Assembly (NCBI GenBank): GCA_023392535.1 | Contig: JAEVYY010000026.1 | Location: 62,001-126,000, forward strand | DNA length: 64,000 bases | Direction of reading: 5' to 3' | Origin: Bacillota bacterium | GTDB lineage: Bacteria > Bacillota > Clostridia > Lachnospirales > Lachnospiraceae | Shown here: in pieces, positions 51,221-59,652 of the stretch | How positions within the stretch are numbered: the first letter of the stretch is position 1 | How the letters are laid out: each line of letters begins with the position of its first letter | Made by a program: the position numbers and the translations under genes | Notes under the pieces: model-generated | Told to the model about the DNA's origin: nothing | What the model saw: only the letters and a program-made list of their open reading frames with translations | Database searches by the model: none

Positions 51221-51640
51221 ATTACAATTCTTTTAGCTATCCTGATGGTTGCTACCGTTTTAGACATCCATACAGGAAAGATACCAAATCGGTTTATTCT
51301 ACTAAGCCTTTTTTCGGGATTTATCTTTCAGATTCTAACAAAAGGTGTTCTAATCTTACCAGCATCCATGCTGGGTACTATTTTTACAATCATTCTTTTA
51401 TTTCCACTTTTTATTATGAAAGGGTTAGGTGCAGGAGATGTTAAGCTATTTGCAGTAATTGGCAGCTTCTTATCTATTACAGAATACCAGACCATTTTAA
51501 ATCTTATTATTCTCTCTCTATTGATTGGCGGAGTACAGTCCATAATTCTTATATGTGTACATCGTAAATATCAATCAAAAATTCATTTTACAATCCCCAT
51601 TTTATTGAGCACTTTATTTTACATAGGAGGTCTTTATTGA
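51221..51640 (+). CDS. Type IV prepilin peptidase (A24), first copy
   Basis: A membrane aspartyl protease of the A24/CpaA family that cleaves Flp-type prepilins. The catalytic Asp residues are in VATVLDIHTGKIPN and GLGAGDVKLFAVIG. About six hydrophobic segments are predicted. The earliest ATG (51245) would remove the first membrane segment and has no ribosome binding site. An ATT at 51221 follows GGTGGTG and restores it (TILLAILMVATVLD). I therefore use the ATT start, giving 139 residues, but this is inference. It is the first gene of the Tad locus and overlaps the next gene by 4 bases. Confidence 0.8.
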   Translation: MTILLAILMVATVLDIHTGKIPNRFILLSLFSGFIFQILTKGVLILPASMLGTIFTIILLFPLFIMKGLGAGDVKLFAVIGSFLSITEYQTILNLIILSLLIGGVQSIILICVHRKYQSKIHFTIPILLSTLFYIGGLY

Positions 51641-52653
51641 ATAAAAATATTTTGGCTATTTGCGATAAGGAGGAGGAGTATGTTTATCGTTTTCAAGAAT
51701 ACCTGAATCGAAAAAACGCATATTCTTTTCAAATCCAAGTATTTACCAGCATAGAACAATTATTTCTTTTTCGTAAAGAAAATAAAATTGATATCCTTAT
51801 TCTTTCAGAAAATCTATATAGCGAAAAAATGCAACACGTGAATATAAAGAATATTGTACTTTTATCGGAATCTAATATTTCAAAGAAAGAAGATATGCTT
51901 AGCATAAATAAATACCAGTCAATTGAAAAAATCATGCAAGAAATTTTAAATTATTTTGACAGAAAAATTGATCGTAAAATACAGTTTAGTCTACCATCTG
52001 CGAATACAAAATTAATAGGTATTTATACACCTGTGGGAAGGTGCCTGCAAACATCATTCGCATTACTTTTAGGACAGTTCTTGGCAGAAAAAAAAGCTAT
52101 TTTATACTTAAATTTTGAACCTTTTTCTGGTTTTGGTAAATTTTTGAAACGAGAGTATTCTTCAGATTTAATAGACTTAATGTATCTTATGAGTACTTTA
52201 CAGGATAATTTTATTCTAAAGTTTAAAGAAATTGTTCAAAGTATCAATGGAATGGATTATATACCACCAGCATTTTCATTTCTGGATCTGTCCTTAGTAA
52301 CGGAAGATAAGTGGATCCACTTTCTAAATAGTATTATGAATGAATGTAAATATAATTATATTATTTTAGACTTATCGGACAATGTACAAGGATTATTATC
52401 AATTTTACAAAAATGTGAAGCTATTTATACAATTACTAAGGAAGACGGGGTGGCTTTAGCTAAAATAGATCAATATGAAAAATTGCTGAAATCAATGGAT
52501 TATCAAGATGTTTTAGAGAAAACCTCACGTTTTAAATTTCCTCTACTTAAGAATATATCTTATGAAATAGAAGAACTTCCCTATAGTGAATTAGCTAAAT
52601 ATGTAAAAGCCATTATTAAGGAGGATCTTCATGAAGAAATATCGGGAATATAA
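51637..52653 (+). CDS. TadZ/CpaE-like protein, Walker A degenerate
   Basis: A 338-residue protein with a receiver-like N-terminus (residues 1-105, no clear phospho-Asp) and a MinD/ParA-like ATPase fold (about 125-320), the domain order of TadZ/CpaE, which places the pilus machine at a cell site. The Walker A loop reads IYTPVGRCLQTSFALLLG, without the usual KGGxGKT lysines; the Walker B region is YNYIILDLSD. It may therefore not hydrolyse ATP. The TTG start follows GGAGG. It lies between the prepilin peptidase and the TadA ATPase. Confidence 0.72.
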   Translation: MNKNILAICDKEEEYVYRFQEYLNRKNAYSFQIQVFTSIEQLFLFRKENKIDILILSENLYSEKMQHVNIKNIVLLSESNISKKEDMLSINKYQSIEKIMQEILNYFDRKIDRKIQFSLPSANTKLIGIYTPVGRCLQTSFALLLGQFLAEKKAILYLNFEPFSGFGKFLKREYSSDLIDLMYLMSTLQDNFILKFKEIVQSINGMDYIPPAFSFLDLSLVTEDKWIHFLNSIMNECKYNYIILDLSDNVQGLLSILQKCEAIYTITKEDGVALAKIDQYEKLLKSMDYQDVLEKTSRFKFPLLKNISYEIEELPYSELAKYVKAIIKEDLHEEISGI

Positions 52654-53848
52654 AATAGAACTAAAAGAAGAAGTTTTAAAGAAGTTAGAAACAGGAAAAT
52701 ATTATAATGATGAAGAAGTAAAAAAAATTATCGACTTGGTGATTTTTGAAAAAAGTAAATGTAAATATATTACGTTAGAAGTACGACAGAAGCTAAGAAA
52801 AGATTTATTCCATGCCATAAGAAAACTTGATATGCTCCAAGAGTTGGTAGATGATCCAGAAATTACAGAAATTATGATAAATGGGGTTCATCGTATATTC
52901 GTAGAAAAAAGAGGAAAAATCATACAAATAGAAGAAACATTTGAAACAAAAGAAAAATTAGAGGATGTAATTCAACAAATTGTTGCAAAGTGTAACCGAA
53001 TTGTAAATGAACCCTCACCAATCGTAGATGCGAGACTTGAAAATGGGTCAAGGGTAAATGTTGTTCTTTCACCAGTTGCTCTAAATGGTCCTATCCTGAC
53101 AATACGAAGATTTCCAGAAAATGTGATTGGAATAAAGGAATTAATTACATACAACTCATTAACCGAAGAGGCGGCAATTTTCTTAAGGAATCTAGTAATA
53201 GCTAAGTATAATATTTTGATCAGCGGAGGCACCGGTTCCGGAAAAACAACCTTTTTAAATGCGTTATCGCACTATATTCCAAAGGAGGAGAGAATTATCA
53301 CCATTGAGGATAGTGCGGAATTACAGATTCAAGGAATTCCCAATCTAGTACGTTTGGAAACAAGAAATGCCAATGTGGAAGATTGCAAAGAAATTACAAT
53401 TCGAGATCTGATAAAAGCATCATTGAGAATGCGACCAGATCGCATTATTGTAGGAGAAGTAAGAGGTGGAGAAGCAATTGATATGCTTCAATGTCTTAAT
53501 ACAGGACATGATGGGTCCTTATCAACGGGGCATGCAAATTCAGGACGGGATCTGTTAGTAAGATTGGAGACTATGGTACTTATGGGCATGGATCTTCCTT
53601 TATCAGCCATTCAAAGACAGATAGCAACGGGTGTTGATATTATAGTACATCTTGGTAGACTTCGGGATAAAACAAGAAGAGTATTGGAGATTATCGAAAT
53701 TGAAGGATATAGTGAAGGTAATATACGTACAAGAACGCTCTTTGAATTTGAAGAAATAGAAGAGAAAGAAGGGAAAATATTAGGAAATTTAATGAAAAGA
53801 AAAGAATTACTGCATTTGGAAAAGTGGAAAACAGCAGGAATGGAGTAA
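52631..53848 (+). CDS. tadA: TadA/CpaF secretion ATPase
   Basis: A 405-residue type II/IV secretion ATPase that powers Flp pilus assembly as a hexamer on the cytoplasmic face. The N-terminal domain is followed by LVDDPEITEIMINGVHRIFV. The Walker A is GGTGSGKTTFLNA, the Walker B-like GEVRGGEAIDML, and the His box TGHDGSLSTGHANSG. The ribosome binding site AAGGAGG precedes the ATG inside the end of the TadZ gene, showing coupling. The family call is very secure. Confidence 0.94.
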   Translation: MKKYREYKIELKEEVLKKLETGKYYNDEEVKKIIDLVIFEKSKCKYITLEVRQKLRKDLFHAIRKLDMLQELVDDPEITEIMINGVHRIFVEKRGKIIQIEETFETKEKLEDVIQQIVAKCNRIVNEPSPIVDARLENGSRVNVVLSPVALNGPILTIRRFPENVIGIKELITYNSLTEEAAIFLRNLVIAKYNILISGGTGSGKTTFLNALSHYIPKEERIITIEDSAELQIQGIPNLVRLETRNANVEDCKEITIRDLIKASLRMRPDRIIVGEVRGGEAIDMLQCLNTGHDGSLSTGHANSGRDLLVRLETMVLMGMDLPLSAIQRQIATGVDIIVHLGRLRDKTRRVLEIIEIEGYSEGNIRTRTLFEFEEIEEKEGKILGNLMKRKELLHLEKWKTAGME

Positions 53849-54585
53849 GAGATTATAACATTTATCATCTGACAGCAATTGAGATGATATTCTACTGTAC
53901 GGTGGGCTGCACAATAGTAATAATACTTGGTAGGGTCTTCTATCAATCGTGGTTCGCAACAATTATAATGTGTCCTATTGTTAATAGTTATATTCAAATA
54001 AAAAGGAGAGAACTTAGTGATAAAGAAAAAGAAAATTTAAATCATCAATTTAAAGAGGCAATAATAGCGGTTTCAAATGGATTAAGGGCAGGATATTCGA
54101 TAGAAAATGCATTTCGGGAAGCCTATAGAGATATTACGGTAATGTTTGGAAAAGAAAGTAATATAAGCATAGAATTTTTACAAATTGTAAGAGGTATTGA
54201 TAACAATATTGTATTAGAAAGATTACTGTTTGATTTTGCAGATAGAAGTAATATTGATAATATCCTTGACTTCGCAGAAATATTTCAAACTGCGAAAAGA
54301 AGTGGAGGTGACATGAATATCATTATTCAGACTTGTGTTATGACAATTTGCGATAAAATGGAAGTAAAAAAAGAAATTCAGACAATACTCTGCTCTAAAC
54401 AGTTGGAACAAAAAATAATGAATTTAATTCCTATCCTAATTATTTTATATATTCGAGGAACTTCTCCGGGATTTTTCGATCCACTCTATCACAATATAAC
54501 TGGAATTGCAATTATGACGGTATGCCTTATCTTGTATGGTATGGCCTATAAAATAGGAAAAAAGATTATAACTATTCAAATGTAA
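53824..54585 (+). CDS. TadB-like pilus platform protein (GspF domain)
   Basis: A 253-residue inner-membrane platform protein. There is a TM segment near residues 20-45 and two at the C-terminus, with a GspF/T2SF domain between: FKEAIIAVSNGLRAGYSIEN, then FAEIFQTAKRSGGDMNII. With the TadC-like protein it forms the membrane base driven by TadA. The start is uncertain: the GTG at 53824 overlaps the tadA end and has only a weak ribosome binding site, and later in-frame ATGs would remove part of the first helix. Confidence 0.82.
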   Translation: MENSRNGVRDYNIYHLTAIEMIFYCTVGCTIVIILGRVFYQSWFATIIMCPIVNSYIQIKRRELSDKEKENLNHQFKEAIIAVSNGLRAGYSIENAFREAYRDITVMFGKESNISIEFLQIVRGIDNNIVLERLLFDFADRSNIDNILDFAEIFQTAKRSGGDMNIIIQTCVMTICDKMEVKKEIQTILCSKQLEQKIMNLIPILIILYIRGTSPGFFDPLYHNITGIAIMTVCLILYGMAYKIGKKIITIQM

Positions 54586-54601
54586 GATTAGGAGTGATTT
54601 A

Positions 54602-56086
54602 TTGTTAATTATATGTGCATGTTTTAGTCTATTTAGTATTTACATATTCTTAAAAGCTAAGAAAGAAAAGATTCCCGGGGATTGGAATATTGCAAGATAC
54701 CAAAAAAAGTTATTTCAGATATCTTTACTGATATATCGTACGGGAACGAAAATTTTAAAAAGTTATCTAGGAAGGCAGATGATTGAAAGTAAAAGAGCAA
54801 GAAATATTAAGGATAAATTGAAATCCTTGGAGCCAACAAAAGAAATTACTAATATTCAGCTACGCTATAATCTCGAAAAAATAAATGTGTGTGTTTTAAT
54901 ATTTATGGCCGGCATAGTTGTAATTACTTTTAGTACGATAAGTTCTAACCGGTCCTCAATCCTTATAAATGGAAATTATATAGAGAGAAATACATACGGA
55001 AAGGGGAAATTAAATACAAAATTAGTAGCGAGAATTGAGGAGGAAACAATTAAAGAAGAAATTGACATTCTAATTAATGAAAGAAAATATACAAATGATG
55101 AATTAGATGCTCTTTTTCAGAAGTTAAAAATCCAATTAAATACAAACATCCTTGGTGCAAATGAGTCACTTAATAAAATTACAGATGATATGGTATTGAG
55201 TAGTTATATATCAGATTTTCCATTTCGTATTTTATGGGAATGTAGCGACTATACCGTTCTAAAACCGGATGGTACTTTGGTGGATGAGGGGGAAGATGAG
55301 AAAGGAATAAAGGTATTTATAACAGCCAATGTTTCTTATTTTGACTGGAAGAGAGAATGCGTTTTTGAAGTAATGATATATCCGAAAGCAAAGACCCTGA
55401 GAGAAAAATGGAAGGATGAGCTGATTGAAGATATTAATCAAAACGACAGGGAGACGGAAAATGATAAATATCTACCATTACCTACTACAGTACGAGGAAG
55501 AGAAATTTTATGGAAAGAACAAAAAGAAAATAAAGAGCTGCTTATTTTAGTTGGATTATTTGTCATCATCTTGGCATCCTGCATTGGGAAGGACAAAGAT
55601 CTCAATAAAAAATTGGAAGCAAGAAACATAGAAATGATGCAGGATTATTCTGAAATAGTAAGTAAGTTAACTTTACTTATGGGAGCAGGAATGTCAATTC
55701 AGAGTGCATGGAAAAAAGTAGCACAAGACTATTTTTTAAATACAAAAAGAAAGAAAAGGTATGCATATGAAGAAATGTTAATTACAAGTTATGAGATGGA
55801 AAGAGGAATAGCTGAGACAACCAGTTATCATAATTTTGCAAAAAGATGTGGATTGCAGTGTTATCATAAATTAGGAATTATATTATCTCAAAATTTAAAA
55901 AAAGGTACTTCAAATCTACATATTTTATTGCAAAAAGAAGTAAAAACAGCATATGAGGAAAGAAAAACAGCAGCTAGAAGATTAGGAGAAGAGGCAGGAA
56001 CAAAACTATTATTACCCATGATGTTACTGTTTGGAATAGTTATAATAGTAATTGTTGTACCAGCTTTTTTATCCTTTTCAATATAA
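54602..56086 (+). CDS. TadC-like platform protein with large insertion
   Basis: A 494-residue protein whose C-terminal 170 residues are a GspF domain (EIVSKLTLLMGAGMSIQSAW, then RLGEEAGTKLLLPMMLLFG). The N-terminal TM segment is followed by a second at about residue 98-116. Between that and the TM at about 316-330 lies an insert of nearly 200 residues, which by topology should be outside the membrane and starts NGNYIERNTYGKGKL. TadC proteins usually lack this. The TTG start follows TAGGAGTG. It may contact secreted pilins or the cell wall. Confidence 0.78.
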   Translation: MLIICACFSLFSIYIFLKAKKEKIPGDWNIARYQKKLFQISLLIYRTGTKILKSYLGRQMIESKRARNIKDKLKSLEPTKEITNIQLRYNLEKINVCVLIFMAGIVVITFSTISSNRSSILINGNYIERNTYGKGKLNTKLVARIEEETIKEEIDILINERKYTNDELDALFQKLKIQLNTNILGANESLNKITDDMVLSSYISDFPFRILWECSDYTVLKPDGTLVDEGEDEKGIKVFITANVSYFDWKRECVFEVMIYPKAKTLREKWKDELIEDINQNDRETENDKYLPLPTTVRGREILWKEQKENKELLILVGLFVIILASCIGKDKDLNKKLEARNIEMMQDYSEIVSKLTLLMGAGMSIQSAWKKVAQDYFLNTKRKKRYAYEEMLITSYEMERGIAETTSYHNFAKRCGLQCYHKLGIILSQNLKKGTSNLHILLQKEVKTAYEERKTAARRLGEEAGTKLLLPMMLLFGIVIIVIVVPAFLSFSI

Positions 56087-56100
56087 TATACGAGGGAGGA

Positions 56101-56277
56101 ATGAAAATGATGGAAGAGTGGAAAAGATTTTTAGTGGAAGAGGATGGAAGTGGTACGGTAGAAACTATTCTTATATTGGTTGTTTTAATAGGACTTGTTA
56201 TTATATTTAAAAAACAACTTACGGGTCTTGTTAATACTATTTTTAACAGAATAACAAAAGATGCAAATTCAATTTAA
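56101..56277 (+). CDS. Flp1-like type IVb pilin
   Basis: A 58-residue small pilin. After 17 polar residues it has GSGTVETILILVVLIGLVII, the Glu-containing hydrophobic helix characteristic of Flp1-like pilins, followed by a basic amphipathic tail. The Gly before the helix is the likely prepilin cleavage region. It follows GAGGGAGG immediately before the ATG and lies 14 bases after the TadC gene. It is probably the major pilin of the Tad machine. It is too short to be found by length-based gene calling. Confidence 0.85.
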   Translation: MKMMEEWKRFLVEEDGSGTVETILILVVLIGLVIIFKKQLTGLVNTIFNRITKDANSI

Positions 56278-56294
56278 TAGAAGAAAGGTCATTT

Positions 56295-57722
56295 ATGAAG
56301 AAAGCTGAAATAACGGTCTATCTGGCAATGATTTTAACAGTTTTGATATCCTTAATTTTGACTTTAATAGAAGGTGCCAGAATAAACGCTATGCGTATGC
56401 AGATTGAATGTGTAATGGATATGGGATTAAATTCCTGTTTTGCTGAATATAACCGGGAATTACTAGACCAATATGATTTGTTGTTTGTTGATACGGCGTA
56501 TGGTACTGGAGAACCGTCCATAGACAATATGGAAATTCACCTTTTAAATTATATCGAATATAATTATCATCCTATAACAGAATTAATATCTATTTCTCAA
56601 AAAGATTGGCTATCTCTTCAGGTAGAAGATGTGGCTATAGAGGAAACCTCTATAGCCACAGATGAGCGGGGAAAAGTCTGTAAAAGGCAAGCAATCAATT
56701 ATGTGAAAAACAAAATAAGTATGGATCTAGTAAATGAGATTCAGAAACAATCTGATATCATGAAAAACAATCGTCTTGAAAGCAGGAATATTGACGCAGA
56801 ATGTAGTGAAATTGAAAATAAATTAAATAAATTAGAAAAAATTGAGAATGGAAAAAAGAAAAAGGTGAGAATTAAAAGTCCTGCAGATTCTGTAAATAAT
56901 AGCAAAAGTATTGGAATTCTTGGATTGCTAATAGATGATGCTAAATCGGTATCGTTACAAAGCGTAAATCTTTATGATTATGCATCACACAGAAACATAA
57001 AAATAGGAACAGGTATTACAAAGAGGTGTGAGGTTCCGGATAGTATTTTAAGTGAAATACTATTTGGAGAGTATTTACTAGAAAAGTGTGGAGATTATAC
57101 AAAGCAGAAAGATAAAAGTTTATTAAAATATCAGTTAGAGTATATTCTATATGGAACAAATAACGATAAAGAAAATTTAAAGTTATCTGCTAAAAAATTA
57201 GCCTTAATTAGACAAATATCAAATACTTTATATTTATGGAGCGATATTGCAAAAGTTAACGAAGTGGATGCGGCAGCTACTATTATTGCAAGTGCAGTAT
57301 TCATGCCAGAGATTCAGCCGATTGTAAAGGCTTCTTTAATATTTGCTTGGGCATATGCTGAAAGCATTGGGGACTTACGCGTTTTGCTGGATGGAGGTAA
57401 GATTCCTTTAATGAAAAACGCAGGAGATTGGAAATTACAATTTTCTCAGTTAAACAATTATACAGAGCACTTTCCAAATTCAAACAGTAATGCAAAAGGT
57501 CTGACTTATCGCGACTATATGCGCTTACTTCTTTTATCTATGAATAAGAACGAAAAATTGGATCGATTCATGGATCTCATTGAAATGGATTTACGGCAAA
57601 CAGAAGGAAATAAAAAATTTTTTTTAGATGGTTGTGTAGATGGTATTGTTGCCATTGTAGAAAGTAAAAGTAAATTTGGCTATAGCTATTCCATAAGTAG
57701 ATCTTATTTTTATGAATTATAA
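56295..57722 (+). CDS. DUF5702 protein, Tad locus minor component
   Basis: A 475-residue protein with an N-terminal TadE/TadG-like hydrophobic helix (ITVYLAMILTVLISLILTLI) and a long extracellular region with helical and beta parts. I recognise it as DUF5702, common in clostridial Tad loci. Its N-terminus MKKAEITVYLAMIL has the acidic Glu5 typical of pseudopilins. It might cap or anchor the pilus. The ribosome binding site AGAAAGG precedes the ATG. Confidence 0.75.
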   Translation: MKKAEITVYLAMILTVLISLILTLIEGARINAMRMQIECVMDMGLNSCFAEYNRELLDQYDLLFVDTAYGTGEPSIDNMEIHLLNYIEYNYHPITELISISQKDWLSLQVEDVAIEETSIATDERGKVCKRQAINYVKNKISMDLVNEIQKQSDIMKNNRLESRNIDAECSEIENKLNKLEKIENGKKKKVRIKSPADSVNNSKSIGILGLLIDDAKSVSLQSVNLYDYASHRNIKIGTGITKRCEVPDSILSEILFGEYLLEKCGDYTKQKDKSLLKYQLEYILYGTNNDKENLKLSAKKLALIRQISNTLYLWSDIAKVNEVDAAATIIASAVFMPEIQPIVKASLIFAWAYAESIGDLRVLLDGGKIPLMKNAGDWKLQFSQLNNYTEHFPNSNSNAKGLTYRDYMRLLLLSMNKNEKLDRFMDLIEMDLRQTEGNKKFFLDGCVDGIVAIVESKSKFGYSYSISRSYFYEL

Positions 57723-57756
57723 ATAAAACAAAAGTTTAATAGAAGGGAAAATAGTG

Positions 57757-58695
57757 ATGTCCTTTTTTCAGAAAAATAACATAGAAACTAAAAATAATGA
57801 CTTTCAGACAACTTTTCTCCAGACATATCAAAAAAACCACAAGCAAGACAAACGATTATCTCAAAAAAATAATAACTATTCTGTTAAAAGGATGTCACTA
57901 TTTTTCCCTTCTAAAAAAGCGAGTATTACAATAGAAACATCTCTGATTCTTCCTCTTTTTCTATTTGTTATTATTAACTTATTATCTATTCTTAATATTA
58001 TCAGACTATACAGCAATGTTGAAATAATCTTACATCAAACAGGAAAGGAAATGGCTGTTCATGCATATGCAGTTGATAAAGCCATAGATGACAATAATCC
58101 CATACTAAATACGGTTTTGTCTATTGGCTATTCGGCTCATCTAAAAGAGCAAATAATAGAAGGTCTGAATAAGGATTATCTAAATGCATCTCCCCTTGTG
58201 AATGGAGAAAAAGGAATTTCTTTTGTACAATCCAGTGTATTAAATGACGATATTATTGATCTAGTAGCAGAGTACAAAGTAAAACCAGCGATTAGCCTGT
58301 TCGGATTTGGACAAATAGGTTTTATAAATCGTTGCAGAATGAGAGCTTGGACGGGGTATGACAATACAAAGACTTCTGAATTTATAGAAAATAGTGATGA
58401 TATAGTTTATGTTGCGGAAAATGGGATGGTATATCATACTCAACGTAGCTGCACGCATCTTCTACTTTCAATCAATAAAGTTTCATCAGAAGAAATCTAT
58501 AAACTAAGAAATGAAAATGGTGGAAAGTACTATCTATGTGAATTATGCGGCAATTATAAAAATAATATTGTATACATAACTAAGCAGGGTAATAGATACC
58601 ATACTAATTCTGACTGCAGCGGATTAAAAAGAACTATTTACACAATTTCTATTCAAGATGTAGGAGAAAGAACAAAATGTCAACGGTGCGGATAG
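57757..58695 (+). CDS. TadE-like pseudopilin with tandem Cys/His motifs
   Basis: A 312-residue protein. An unusually long polar leader of about 50 residues precedes a pseudopilin helix (SITIETSLILPLFLFVIINL). The exterior C-terminus (about 205-312) carries two copies of one module: VYHTQRSCTHL followed by YYLCELCGN, then RYHTNSDCSGL followed by TKCQRCG. Each has His, Cys and a CxxC, suggesting zinc or disulfide-linked binding modules. GTG at 57754 and ATG at 57757 are both possible starts after GAAGGG. Confidence 0.75.
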   Translation: MSFFQKNNIETKNNDFQTTFLQTYQKNHKQDKRLSQKNNNYSVKRMSLFFPSKKASITIETSLILPLFLFVIINLLSILNIIRLYSNVEIILHQTGKEMAVHAYAVDKAIDDNNPILNTVLSIGYSAHLKEQIIEGLNKDYLNASPLVNGEKGISFVQSSVLNDDIIDLVAEYKVKPAISLFGFGQIGFINRCRMRAWTGYDNTKTSEFIENSDDIVYVAENGMVYHTQRSCTHLLLSINKVSSEEIYKLRNENGGKYYLCELCGNYKNNIVYITKQGNRYHTNSDCSGLKRTIYTISIQDVGERTKCQRCG

Positions 58696-58705
58696 GAGAA
58701 CTAGA

Positions 58706-59134
58706 ATGTTAATTAATATAATAATAGCGATCTTATTGGTTATGTGTAGTTTTACAGATTTTAAATTTAAAAAAGTATCTTTGCATTTATTAATAATATT
58801 TGCTATAGCCGCGCTATTATTTAGAATTGACAAACTATATAATTATGGTTTCGTAGAAATTAAAAATATAGGTATCGATATTTTGCCAGGTCTGATTCTT
58901 TTACTTTTAGGAAAGGCAACAGAAGAAAAAATTGGATATGGAGATGGATACGTATTTGTAGTCATTGGAGTTTACATTGGTTTTTCCAGAACACTAGGTA
59001 TTTTAATCACCGCATTTTTTATAATATTTGTAATTTCTATGTTTTTATTAATGATTCAAAAAATAAATAGTAGAACAGAAATACCATTTATACCTGCAGT
59101 ATTTATTTCATTTCTGATACAACTGTTTTTGTGA
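58706..59134 (+). CDS. Type IV prepilin peptidase (A24), second copy
   Basis: A 142-residue membrane peptidase, the second A24 enzyme in the locus. The catalytic Asp residues lie in CSFTDFKFKKV and GYGDGYVFVVIG (GxGD). It differs strongly from the copy at 51221, so they may handle different pilins, for example Flp versus TadE-like proteins. The ribosome binding site is TAGGAG. It lies between two TadE-like genes. Confidence 0.87.
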   Translation: MLINIIIAILLVMCSFTDFKFKKVSLHLLIIFAIAALLFRIDKLYNYGFVEIKNIGIDILPGLILLLLGKATEEKIGYGDGYVFVVIGVYIGFSRTLGILITAFFIIFVISMFLLMIQKINSRTEIPFIPAVFISFLIQLFL

Positions 59135-59171
59135 AAAGGTAATTATTTACCTTTAAAAAGAAAGGATTATA

Positions 59172-59642
59172 TTGATTCGAAAGAAGAAATTATTAAAAGG
59201 AAGTTTAACCATAGAAGCTACTATCATAGTACCTCTTATTCTTATTCTTATAATTACAATGATATATATATCTTTCTATTTATACAACCGTTGTATCATT
59301 GCTCAAAACTCCTATATAACTGCATTAAGAGGAAGTTTATATAAGGAGGAAGTATCTGCGCCAGAATATGATAGAAATAATTATATGAAAAGAGAAAATA
59401 GTTCTTTAAATGGAAAAAAATTAATAGGAGTAAAAGACTATCACTTCAAATGCATGATACAAGATAAATCTATAATTATAGACACCCGTGCAAGTATAAA
59501 AGTACCTTTTGCGTTATTATCAAAAAATGGATTCCAAAATGAATGGGTAATAAGGGAACAGAAGAAATCGAAAATCATAAAAGAAATTGATATTATAAGA
59601 AATTACAGAAAAATGCAAAGATTGGTAAAAGGTAAAGTATAG
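59172..59642 (+). CDS. TadE-like pseudopilin
   Basis: A 156-residue protein with the pseudopilin N-terminus: basic MIRKKKLLKGS, then LTIEATIIVPLILILIITMI with the key Glu at position 5 of the helix. The exterior part is short and basic. It is probably a minor pilin of the Tad system. The TTG start follows AAAGGA. It lies 10 bases before the FHA protein. Confidence 0.8.
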   Translation: MIRKKKLLKGSLTIEATIIVPLILILIITMIYISFYLYNRCIIAQNSYITALRGSLYKEEVSAPEYDRNNYMKRENSSLNGKKLIGVKDYHFKCMIQDKSIIIDTRASIKVPFALLSKNGFQNEWVIREQKKSKIIKEIDIIRNYRKMQRLVKGKV

Positions 59643-59652
59643 GGGGGAAGTT

